Positions 56,037 through 64,000 of a stretch of DNA of 64,000 nucleotides are shown piece after piece. Source of the stretch: Gracilaria domingensis (lineage: Eukaryota > Rhodophyta > Florideophyceae > Gracilariales > Gracilariaceae). The position numbers and the translations under genes are program-made. The stretch covers positions 1 to 64,000 of the forward strand of contig VCMS01000323.1 in assembly GCA_022539475.1 (NCBI GenBank). Direction: 5' to 3'. Within the stretch, counting starts at the first letter, position 1. Each line of letters opens with the position of its first letter. The notes beneath the pieces were generated by a model. That model saw nothing but the letters and a program-made list of their open reading frames with translations, had not been told where the DNA came from and made no database searches.

Positions 56037-58427
56037 CATTAAGGGCTCCATCTTCTACATGTTCACCTTGTGGTGCCTTTTCTTGTGATCCTGTGTTAAT
56101 TCCGAAATCGTTCATGTCCATTTCCTTGAACTCCATATCCCCTTCCTCGCATTCACCAACGAAGCAATCGCTAATAGACCCCAATCTTCGGCTCACACTG
56201 TCAATAAAAAATTGTTCTTTCACAGTGAGGTAAAGTCTTCCGTTCGACGGCATTCGATATCCAAATGTAGCCTCTCTCATGTCATTACCAAGAACCTTAG
56301 TCCAATCTTCCGTTGTCGTTCCAAAATTATGAAACTCGCTGGAATTGGTCCTCAAGACATGTTGCCTAACATCCCCCAGAACATTCTTTAAACACAGAGG
56401 TAGCAGTTCAGCAAACTTCTTTGTAAACAGTTTCTGTCTCTGGCCACCCCTTGACACATCCGTACTTAGAAGGCTCACAACCGTCAACACCCAAGCGTCC
56501 AAACGTGCGAGCAACAGTATTGTGCCATCTAAAAAGGTGCCCGTATCCTTGTCTTCCACATCATACCCAATAAACTCCTTCAGCACTTGTACCCCGACAC
56601 GGTTTCGGAAGAACAAGTCTTGATCTTCCGTCGGCATATCCTCGACATTGTCCGCATTGGAGTACTTTAGACGAACAAATGGGGCTTTTCTCCACCATGA
56701 AGTGTTCGGTACACCATTTTCGTCAAAACGCAGTATGTTCTCCTGCGCTTCCTTCAACTGCATTGTGAGTTCGTCAGCATTCTCTTCTACCAGCTTTGTT
56801 CTTCTCCAAATCAGATCGTACCCCAGGAGCAGAAATAGTTTATCCCTCGTATTTCTCTTACGAACGCCCACGACGTCACTCATGGTCTGCCGCATTCTCT
56901 GCCTAAGGCACATATCTGCACAAAGTTCCAGTATACACCTGTCGGTAAGAGATGCTTTTCTAATACCTTCCCAGCTCAACTCCTTCAACTCGCTTTCAAC
57001 CATTTTCTTCAGCAAAGCATCTGGCCCCCCTCTACCGACGGTGTGAACATGCCAAAACTGCCCAAGAGCTCCACGGGGTTTTTAGGAACCATGTATGAAC
57101 CACCTTCCTCCGGCTCAATAAGCCCTTCCCCACTCTCAGTTGCGTCTTCCACCTTCTCGGCACGGTTACCCCAATTTCGGGTGAGCGACTCACCTTCGAG
57201 CCATAGCTCACTTGTTTCTCTCCTTGCCCACGTCAGCATGTTGTGATACACTGCTCGAGCAACCCCTCGAAACTCGTCGCACACCTCAATTTTATGCTTC
57301 TTTCGACCTGTCTGCCCAGGTTCACCAGCACGTGTACTCCTATCTCCCTCCTGTTTCAGTGCCCCTCTTAGCCCTTCAATGACTAGATCCTTCTCTTCAA
57401 GCCTCTTTTTCAAAGCCGTACTCTGCTCTTGGGCGACCTTCACTAGAATTCCCCGAACCATCAAGTCCTCTTGTAGCGTCTTAACCTTTTCTTTCAAGCA
57501 ATTCAGTTCATTTAAAAGATCAGGTCTGTTCATAGAGCTTGAATTCACACCAGTTTGGATATCTTCCGTTATTTCCCTAGCTTCTTCGGCGACAGGCCCC
57601 GGTAATACCGCAGGATTCGGTGTTATTTCGTTATCGGAACTATCCTCATGTGCCATAGCCTTAGCCACGAGAGGCTGCAGGCGTTCTGTGTCCACCCTTG
57701 GCACGGCTCCGAGCTCCAACTCCCGTGTATGTCCTCCTCCATGGCATGGTATATCAGATGAATTGGGCCTCGTACGAGCTGCAACGGCCCCCGTTCTGGA
57801 AAGAGGGGAAGGTCGAAAAGTAACTCGTCTATCAGTTGTCTCTCGATTTCTTATTGTGTTTCTCCCTTGTCCGGACCCATTGCGAGGCATGATACGATTC
57901 ATAGCGGCCCCAGTTCTAGAAGACAGGGATGGACGTGACGATCTTAATATACTAGGACTCTCACGACTTCTCGTCATTGTCCCTTGTTGTCCAGATCCAC
58001 TGGGCGGCGTAACCCGCGCCCCAGTAGCTCCGGTCTTCGATATCGGCCGGGGACATGAAGGTTTTGGTGTCATACGAACCTCTTCGGTTCCAGTTGTCAT
58101 GCCCTCCTGTCCTGACCCGCTTGGCCGAGTTACCTCATCTTCTTGAGGAGCAGAGACAGATGCACGATTTGCATTATCGGCAGTTGACGGCACGACATCG
58201 TTCGCTGATCCACGAATTCTTGACGCAATCCCGGAAGACGCTCCGCTGCGAGATGGGCGAGAGAGTCCTGTAGAAGGACGCCCACTGACTCTCTCCTTCG
58301 TCGAGGACGACTTCCGTTTAGGAAGTGCGGTGCTTGTAGCCTGATTCGTATCATCCGATGCTCTTCTCTTCTTCTGTCCACTCTTGTTCCGCTGCGTACT
58401 ATTTCGCTTTCTCGGCGTTATACCCAT
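56032..58427 (-). pseudogene. Ser/Arg-rich coiled-coil ORF2, copy B, one frameshift
   Basis: This is the counterpart of 817-3212. From the ATG at 58427 the frame is open to 57009, covering the Ser/Arg repeats, the segment broken in copy A (TGAVAARTRPNSSDI) and the coiled coil. A one-base deletion in a G run near 57020 (six Gs here, seven in A) then shifts it. The C-terminal 327 codons (57015-56032) are open in another frame. So A and B are broken at different points. It ends 11 bp into the transposase 3' end on the other strand. Confidence 0.6.
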
Positions 58428-58676
58428 GCTGTGGAGATAAACAGGGTAATGAAACGAAATTGTTGGGGAGGGGGGGAGGGGGTGGGGGGGGGGTGCATGG
58501 TTCAGATATTCCGGGAGACTCCGCAGTTCCTGCTTTTTAGGAATTTGAGGTGCCCAATGGGTCGCAAATATCGCCGTTACAGATGAAGAGCTCCAGTGTA
58601 CATGTACAACAACGCGTATTGCAGGCAGCTGCAACACTCACAAGCATATTTACTTTGTATTCGCTACTGAACTCAT

Positions 58677-59587
58677 CTATTGCTCCAATGTCAGAGCCCA
58701 GTCCCAGGCGTACTGCTCTCCGTAGTCGAAATACAACTCTTCGCCCCTCTCAATATCTCTTACTGCTCTACAACGAAGTAGAGCATAGTTAGAAAGGTCT
58801 GACTTGAACTGTATCACGGACTTCGCTTCCACCACCTGCACATTGGCACTTCGAGTCCTGTTTGACCGGGGCTCCGATAAATCGGGATCCCCGGCATGAT
58901 ATCCGGCGTCGTTAATGTAGCCCCCGATACAAAAAGGCGCCGGGACAATGTAGACTTCGCTCTCTTTCTATCCTGAGCCTGTCCTGGTCTGTTCCTCAGG
59001 TGCAGAAACTCCGTACCAGTCACAGTGACCATCATAGAAAACAACTTGTACCGCACTGGAGTTGCTCCGAGACAGCCACTTCCATACGTTAAGTGTCTTT
59101 CCTTCCGGTTCGTCAGATCCGTGTATACCAAAGTTCCATAGAAATGACAGATAGTTTCCCCAGCCAATATCTTATGTTCCGTGAACACCCCCATACCAGC
59201 ACGGGGATGTCGGATCTTAGAAGATGCTATATGTAAGCGATATCGATTGGCTTCAACAGTCAACAGCATATGCATATCCATAAGATTCAGAGCTCCTCGG
59301 TACTTCTCCTCCCAAAGATCTACAGTACGCTCTCCACACTTGTCGACAAAGTCCCAGTCCTTCCAGTATCTTCCTAGGAACTGAGTAATATGTCCAGGCA
59401 TCACTTGGTACTGGGGGTAACCAAATGGAGCCTCCCATTCAAGCCGACCTCGGTCCCGATGTGGAACCCGTTCATAGGTCGTTGAAGCCGCATCCACCAC
59501 CTCCTGTTCAACCAGGATGTCATTCTTCCCCCCCGAATAACTTCGGCCATAAGAGTCGTTAGATGGTGCTTCGCATGGCTGAAACAT
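58677..59587 (-). pseudogene. SET-domain segment, copy B, frameshifted
   Basis: The frame from 59587 to 58814 starts in a linker (DILVEQEVVDAASTTYERVP), passes a helical region (GHITQFLGRYWKDWDF) and enters the SET domain (HPRAGMGVFTEHKILAGETI, FYGTLVYTDLT). A one-base deletion near 58965 shifts it. The remaining SET motifs (YIND..., ANVQVVEAKS, IERGEELYFDYGEQYAW) follow in another frame to the TAG at 58677. The linker overlaps the end of the methyltransferase frame by 187 bp, and protein-like sequence switches frame at a C-run near 59530, so the two were probably one fused protein. SET proteins methylate lysines with S-adenosylmethionine as donor. Confidence 0.7.
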
Positions 59588-62004
59588 GGCCTATTCTTCT
59601 CGCACCCCAAGAACTTCCTATGCTTTGTCAGCGATAGGCACGCCATACCCGTAGAAAAAGTTCCCGCGAACATGTCCATGACAAGATCACCCGGTCTTGT
59701 GAAGCGACATATCAACTCCTTCATCAACTCCCTCGACTTCTGCTCCGGTCTCATGTACTGCCCACCTGGTACTGAGCTACCTGGCTCATGTACCTTCCAT
59801 GTCAACCACTCCCCCGCCCTCGGTTTGGGCACCCGGTCAATTACATTCCTGTTAGCCGGGAAAGTGGAAGGAATGAAATTGTTCTCCTCAAATGGAGTAA
59901 GACTGGCTTCCTCCGATGGTCGCAATCCACGCTTCACCCCATGAACGGCGTACTCCGTTACGGGCTGTATCCCAAACTTCCGTGGATTCCCTCCAACATT
60001 ACTGCGATCCCGGATGAACACCAGTGGATTCGCATCCACTTTAAACGAAGGCATGAGTTCTGGTTTACCTTCGCTTCCAGCTTCATCTTTCGTACTCGCC
60101 GTTTCCGAAAGTATCCTGTGCCACACATGAAACTGTGCCATGGCACAGAATATAATGAAGTGCCCACCTGACCGAAGCGCGGAACTTATTAAGTCAGCCG
60201 TACGGATCATGTCTTCCTCACTGAAGACATCGTGACCACTATTCCGTTTGTTCCTCTTCCTTCGAGTGTTAAAGGGAGGGTCTGTTAGGACAAGCTGTGC
60301 CTCACCCCATAAAATCTCACTCTGATTCACAAACGTTTCGTGTGTGTGCCTCAGGTCCTTCATGTCACAGTTGTACGCTACAAAGTGTGACTTTCTCATC
60401 CCCTTCCACACCTTGTCCATATTCATTCGAAGGAGACTGGATATCCCCTTCATGGGCGGCTCAATACCAGTCTTTTGGATGTTGTAACCAGCAACCCGAG
60501 ATTCATGCTCCGCAAGATTCACCGGCTTCTCGAACTCGTCGCTATCGGAGCTCACGAGGTTCATATACTCTCGACGAGGTGGGGGTGGGGCAGACTTGGT
60601 CGAAGAAGGTTCGGCATTACCGGAAGTTTTAGGGGTTTTCGTCAGTTCAATATCAGGTTTCGCGTGAATGCCGACATGGAACCCTGCCGCATGACGCATA
60701 TCCTGTATCGGTTTCCATAGCAACTCCGAAAACTTCTGAAATCGAGCAGGCAACTCACCGGAGTCAGAGCTAGATACGGTATCCATCCGTATCTCCGAAA
60801 ACTCTATCCAGTTCCTCATCTGATCAACCCGTAAGCTATAGAGGCTATCGTGGGTGCATATGGTTTCGAGGTCTGTCAAAAACTCCTTAGCCAGTATTCG
60901 CAGGTTTGTATCGCATTCATCACTCAAGGTCTCCACCGATCCACTAGTACTGCTCTGTGGCACATCCTTTGTGTTGAATCGAGTACTCTGGCTCGGCGGG
61001 GCATAACCAGACTCCCGTGTCTCTAGCGCTGTATACTTCAACGTCTGCATATTCATGTAAATGTATGGTTTCACCATGTGCTGAACGTTCGTGTATCCAA
61101 GATGAGCCGCAAAACAACTCCATGCCCATACGACCTCACTGATACCGAATCCCAGTCGATCACAGTTGTCTTTGGAGAACGACGTAAAAGTGGGTATGTA
61201 CACAGCTGGTGCATGGTTCACTTTTCGTTTCTTTTTCGGTTGTTTCTTCTTCATCATTCGGATGTTGTCGTTCTCTCCCATTATGTGGCCGAGGTATGAT
61301 AAGTATATAACGACCTCAAATGGGTTCACAGCTGTTGGTGGGATGAACACTGTCGTCTTCAGAACCTGCTTTCTCCTGGTCATGAAATAACCAACCAGGC
61401 ATCGCACCGGTAGGTATATACCCATATCCATAGAGAGAAGGAAAAAATCGCGCAGTCTCTGGTCCTCATCCCCGTCCTTCTTGTCAAGAAGCTTCGTTAC
61501 AAGATATCGCTGTTCCACAGGTTTGTTATTCACAACACTCTTTCGCAGCTGTTGCAGTGTCAAGTTCTGCAGGTTCTTGGAGTTAGTGGCCTCCTCAAAC
61601 ATCTTCCTTGCCTCCGGAATATCCTTATAGTTCTCGGCGCAGAACTCTATTAACCCTCTAAACCCCACGTCCCGTGGCCGATCAGGGCCTCCATCGCTGT
61701 TTGCCAAAGCATCGCGAAGAACCAAGAAAAGTCTGACATATGCATGGAACGCCGGAGGCGGAGCACTCATGTCGATAGGATGTATCTCCTCTCCAACATC
61801 GGTGGNTAACGCGGAGTCCACACTTTCAACGAACTCATACCCTGGATCCAGCCTCGAAACCCTTACGTTGCGAGACCCTACTCCCGCTGCCGCACACGTT
61901 CTGCAGTCAAAATAAGCAGACTCTTCATCCGAAGAGCATTCACTTCCAGCACATCGCAAATAGACCAGCAGCAGCAAGAGCCTTGCGCCAATGTTACTGG
62001 TCAA
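59401..62004 (-). CDS. DNA amino-methyltransferase (N6-adenine/N4-cytosine type), transposon-borne
   Basis: This is an open frame of 867 codons. Its first codon is TTG; the first in-frame ATG is at 61770 (MSAPPPAFHAYVRLF), though the sequence before it (ECSSDEESAYFDCRTC) looks coding, so an upstream exon is possible. One N lies at 61806. A basic stretch near residue 260 includes PKKKRKV, a classical nuclear-localisation motif. The catalytic motif DPPF is near residue 573 (AQLVLTDPPFNTRRKR). The AdoMet-binding motif comes later, near residue 775 (PGDLVMDMFAGTFSTGMACL, then FLGCEKN). This order, catalytic before AdoMet motif, is the beta-type arrangement of the N6_N4_Mtase family. Past about 59530 the frame loses protein-like character and the SET reading takes over in another frame. 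Confidence 0.75.
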   Translation of the reverse strand: MTSNIGARLLLLLVYLRCAGSECSSDEESAYFDCRTCAAAGVGSRNVRVSRLDPGYEFVESVDSALXTDVGEEIHPIDMSAPPPAFHAYVRLFLVLRDALANSDGGPDRPRDVGFRGLIEFCAENYKDIPEARKMFEEATNSKNLQNLTLQQLRKSVVNNKPVEQRYLVTKLLDKKDGDEDQRLRDFFLLSMDMGIYLPVRCLVGYFMTRRKQVLKTTVFIPPTAVNPFEVVIYLSYLGHIMGENDNIRMMKKKQPKKKRKVNHAPAVYIPTFTSFSKDNCDRLGFGISEVVWAWSCFAAHLGYTNVQHMVKPYIYMNMQTLKYTALETRESGYAPPSQSTRFNTKDVPQSSTSGSVETLSDECDTNLRILAKEFLTDLETICTHDSLYSLRVDQMRNWIEFSEIRMDTVSSSDSGELPARFQKFSELLWKPIQDMRHAAGFHVGIHAKPDIELTKTPKTSGNAEPSSTKSAPPPPRREYMNLVSSDSDEFEKPVNLAEHESRVAGYNIQKTGIEPPMKGISSLLRMNMDKVWKGMRKSHFVAYNCDMKDLRHTHETFVNQSEILWGEAQLVLTDPPFNTRRKRNKRNSGHDVFSEEDMIRTADLISSALRSGGHFIIFCAMAQFHVWHRILSETASTKDEAGSEGKPELMPSFKVDANPLVFIRDRSNVGGNPRKFGIQPVTEYAVHGVKRGLRPSEEASLTPFEENNFIPSTFPANRNVIDRVPKPRAGEWLTWKVHEPGSSVPGGQYMRPEQKSRELMKELICRFTRPGDLVMDMFAGTFSTGMACLSLTKHRKFLGCEKNRPCFSHAKHHLTTLMAEVIRGGRMTSWLNRRWWMRLQRPMNGFHIGTEVGLNGRLHLVTPSTK

Positions 62005-63045
62005 GCTGCAGGCGGATCTCGTAGGTACCCAGCTCGCGTTCTCTTTTCCGTCTGCACACCTTACAGCTACGAGTAAGGGTTACTGACAGCTCTAGAGAAA
62101 CCATGTCAAGGATGGTGTCCTCGACAGCTTACGTTTAACACGATATTATCTGCAACCGCACCCGTGGAACCACCTTTGAGGCAACTCGCTTGTATATACC
62201 GGAAGCGGCAGTACACTTGTTCTTGGAACGACAACTCTTATCCGTTCAGGACGTAACTAGAACAAAGTGGTTCTGCATATGCCCTGACAATCCAACGTGA
62301 CATCGAAGCCTCGACGAGCGTCCGTCCCACAGATACACAGCTTCGTACCTTTCGTTGATGACGACGATTTAGTCCTGAGCTCAATCGCCATCGGCATGAT
62401 AGGCATTGCCAGAGTATGGTGCTGGATGGGCAGTCAATTGGCGCAGCCAGACCTTTCTTTGGTGATTGTATAAACCTGGATGCAGTTAACCTCTGCAACG
62501 AGCAGGTTGCGCTGATCGGGCGCGAGAAAGCTGCCCACGGTAGTTTGGGATACGGGCGACGCCTTGTGTGAAGGGCGTTGCGAATGCGCTTCACACCCTT
62601 CCGTACGTTCTCTCCCTCTCGTCGTACCACCTTTGTGCCACAAACACAAAGCGTCACATTTCGTAGCCTCTATCGCGCCTCGCCTGCTCCCGGAGATTCT
62701 GTAGTGGGGCTCCTCCGTCTCGCGCTCGCCGGTCAAGTGCCATGTTGGAAAATTGCAACTGTCTGGTGCATATAATGCAAGTGTCCTTGATCAAGACAGA
62801 AATGGGGACTACTATACCAGGCTACTCAGTGAACAGAGTAGTGCCCTGCTCGCTGAGTAACCCTCTCAGTCTACCATTGAGTGGTTTACATCCCTGCTGC
62901 ATCCTGTAGAACAGGTAGGAACCACTCAATGGTACAGATTCGGTCACTGATTCAGTGAAGTGTAGCACCTCGGAAGGGATATGGTGATCGCAGAGAAGGT
63001 AGATCTAATGCGCGTGGAAGTTAGGGAGCGTTTGGAGGAAGACGG
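62005..63045. other. Region upstream of the methyltransferase, with hairpins
   Basis: The methyltransferase frame stays open to 62085 but has no ATG. The rest has only short frames. A TATATACC stretch near 62192 could be a core promoter for the minus-strand gene. A hairpin with 15-bp perfect arms (TACCATTGAGTGGTT at 62872-62886 and its complement at 62920-62934) lies downstream. The far end of the transposon should be in or beyond this region, but no match to the GGGTCGTCCAG repeats or the CGTCTGTC end was found. Confidence 0.4.
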
Positions 63046-63430
63046 GTTGGTGCGCTGCGCGGTGAGGCGGTGGGTGCAGGAGTTCCAGGGGGTGTGTTCT
63101 GGGAGGTCCCGGGAAGGTGCAAGAATGTGGCCAGAACGTGCCAGCGGGCGAACGGGGGGGGGGCCGGTCGTGTTAGGGTAGGTACCCTAACACGACTGGA
63201 CCCCCCGCCGCGGGCACGTTCTGGCCGAATTTTTGAAAAATGTGTGAATTTATGCCCGCGGGCGTGAGGGGTCCGGTCGTGTTAGGGTACCTACCCTAAC
63301 ACGACCCACTCCCCCACCTCTCCATCCCCTCCGCCCGCGGGCACGTTCCGGCCACATTCTGGCACCCTCCGGAGACCTCCCAAAACGCACCCCCCGGTAC
63401 TTCCCGCAGTGATTTCGCTACATCCGCCCG
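63046..63430. mobile_element. Fold-back element with long inverted repeats
   Basis: Arms of about 130 bp (63048-63180 and 63290-63420) are imperfect reverse complements, sharing AGAATGTGGCC, GAACGTGCC, GCGGGCG, TGGGAGGTC and GTCGTGTTAGGGTA. Each arm end near the centre carries a smaller perfect palindrome with 14-bp GTCGTGTTAGGGTA arms (63167-63196 and 63276-63305). There is no ORF. Layout fits a fold-back or Mutator-like non-autonomous element; no target duplication was identified. Confidence 0.65.
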
Positions 63431-63780
63431 CCGGTACGCTGGCGCCGCTGTCCACGTGTATTGGCGGAAGTCGGCTGTACATGAATGAGTGTACTCTTGA
63501 CTACTATGCTAGTGTTATAAGCACTTGAAGAGCACGATTAGAGAGCGCGATCACTGCTCGCGTGAGTCATTGTTGCGCGTACGCCACGACTCTAAAGCCT
63601 ACAATCAGCGTGCGAGCGGCCATGGACGGAACACGAACGAGAATGGCAGTGCGCTGGGAGGAGCTGCCGAAAGCGGGGGTGCTCAGCGTAAGTCGCCATT
63701 TAAAGGCTCGCCTCCGTTCTTGTATCGTCCAGAGCGAGCGTATTGTTGATCTACACCTTGCACTGCAATAGCTGTTCAAC
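63431..63780. other. Short interval without clear gene
   Basis: Short overlapping frames on both strands cover this stretch, none with recognisable features. It may include the promoter of the partial frame that starts at 63781. Confidence 0.35.
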
Positions 63781-64000
63781 ATGAAGCCAACTCGTGTTCG
63801 AAAGCGAACACAAAGCGTGACTCCTCGCATACGGCGGAGCACTCGATCATTACAAGGTGAAATGCGGGTTTCTCTGCAGATGGATATTGAGAACGAAGAA
63901 AAGGTGATAGTTGGGGAAGCTTTGTTGCATGGAACTGGAAGTGTTCTACGCCACGAGTTGAACGGGAAGCAATTGGACCCAGGTCTTGTGGTGGTTCATA
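63781..64000 (+). CDS. Partial ORF running off the window
   Basis: An ATG at 63781 opens a frame of 73 codons that is still open at the window end. It begins basic (MKPTRVRKRTQSVTPRIRRS), which suggests a nucleic-acid-binding or nuclear protein, then becomes mixed (EALLHGTGSVLRHELNGKQL). No family can be named from this much. It could be a real gene or a chance frame. Confidence 0.3.
   Translation, partial: MKPTRVRKRTQSVTPRIRRSTRSLQGEMRVSLQMDIENEEKVIVGEALLHGTGSVLRHELNGKQLDPGLVVVH

Noticed and set aside
63167-63305. TTAGGG motifs as possible telomeric repeats
   Set aside because: They occur once per palindrome arm and not in tandem; they are part of the fold-back element.

Overview
This is eukaryotic nuclear DNA dominated by transposable elements, with a few compact and mostly intronless host-type genes between them. 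I see no bacterial operons, rRNA or tRNA. Long intronless ORFs, a casein-kinase-1-like kinase, DIRS-type retroelements, LTR elements, a pogo-like transposon and a hAT-type MITE suggest an alga or protist with a compact, transposon-rich genome. A multicellular red alga is my best guess (low to moderate confidence), but the sequence alone does not settle it.

The most striking feature is a very large DNA transposon present twice in opposite orientation. Copy A (1 to about 8537) runs off the left edge. Copy B (about 50759 to at least 62004) is more complete. Each has a Plavaka/CACTA-like transposase of about 1,100 codons, converging with an 11-bp tail-to-tail overlap on a 798-codon Ser/Arg-rich coiled-coil protein. 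Upstream of that protein and co-directional with it lies an amino-methyltransferase of the DNA N6-adenine/N4-cytosine type followed by a SET domain, probably one fused protein. The element therefore seems to carry both a DNA-methylation and a histone-methylation writer. Its known end has three GGGTCGTCCAG subterminal repeats and a cluster of near-perfect palindromes. The copies are nearly identical, but each carries private 1-2 base indels.

Between the copies, from left to right: a solo LTR (8659-9511, TSD GCTTA); a DUF7869-type transposase-like ORF (to 13090); a non-autonomous LTR retrotransposon (13758-20953) with gag, CCHC knuckle, chromodomain and an antisense ORF but no protease, RT or integrase; a minus-strand DIRS-like RT/RNase H remnant (21395-23400); a tyrosine-recombinase fragment (25101-25571) directly upstream of a plus-strand DIRS-like gag-RT-RNase H (25785-29892) whose gag is split by a second solo LTR; and a decayed pogo-like transposon (30802-32692). 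A more gene-like stretch follows: a small acidic protein, a Cys-rich secreted-type gene with a MITE in its probable intron, the CK1-like kinase, a secreted Cys-rich protein with a decayed duplicate 5 kb away, and a 573-codon protein of unknown function with a membrane segment. An AT-rich island, a third solo LTR (48349-49207, TSD ACTAG) and transposon copy B complete the layout. The right end holds a fold-back element and an ORF that runs out of the window.
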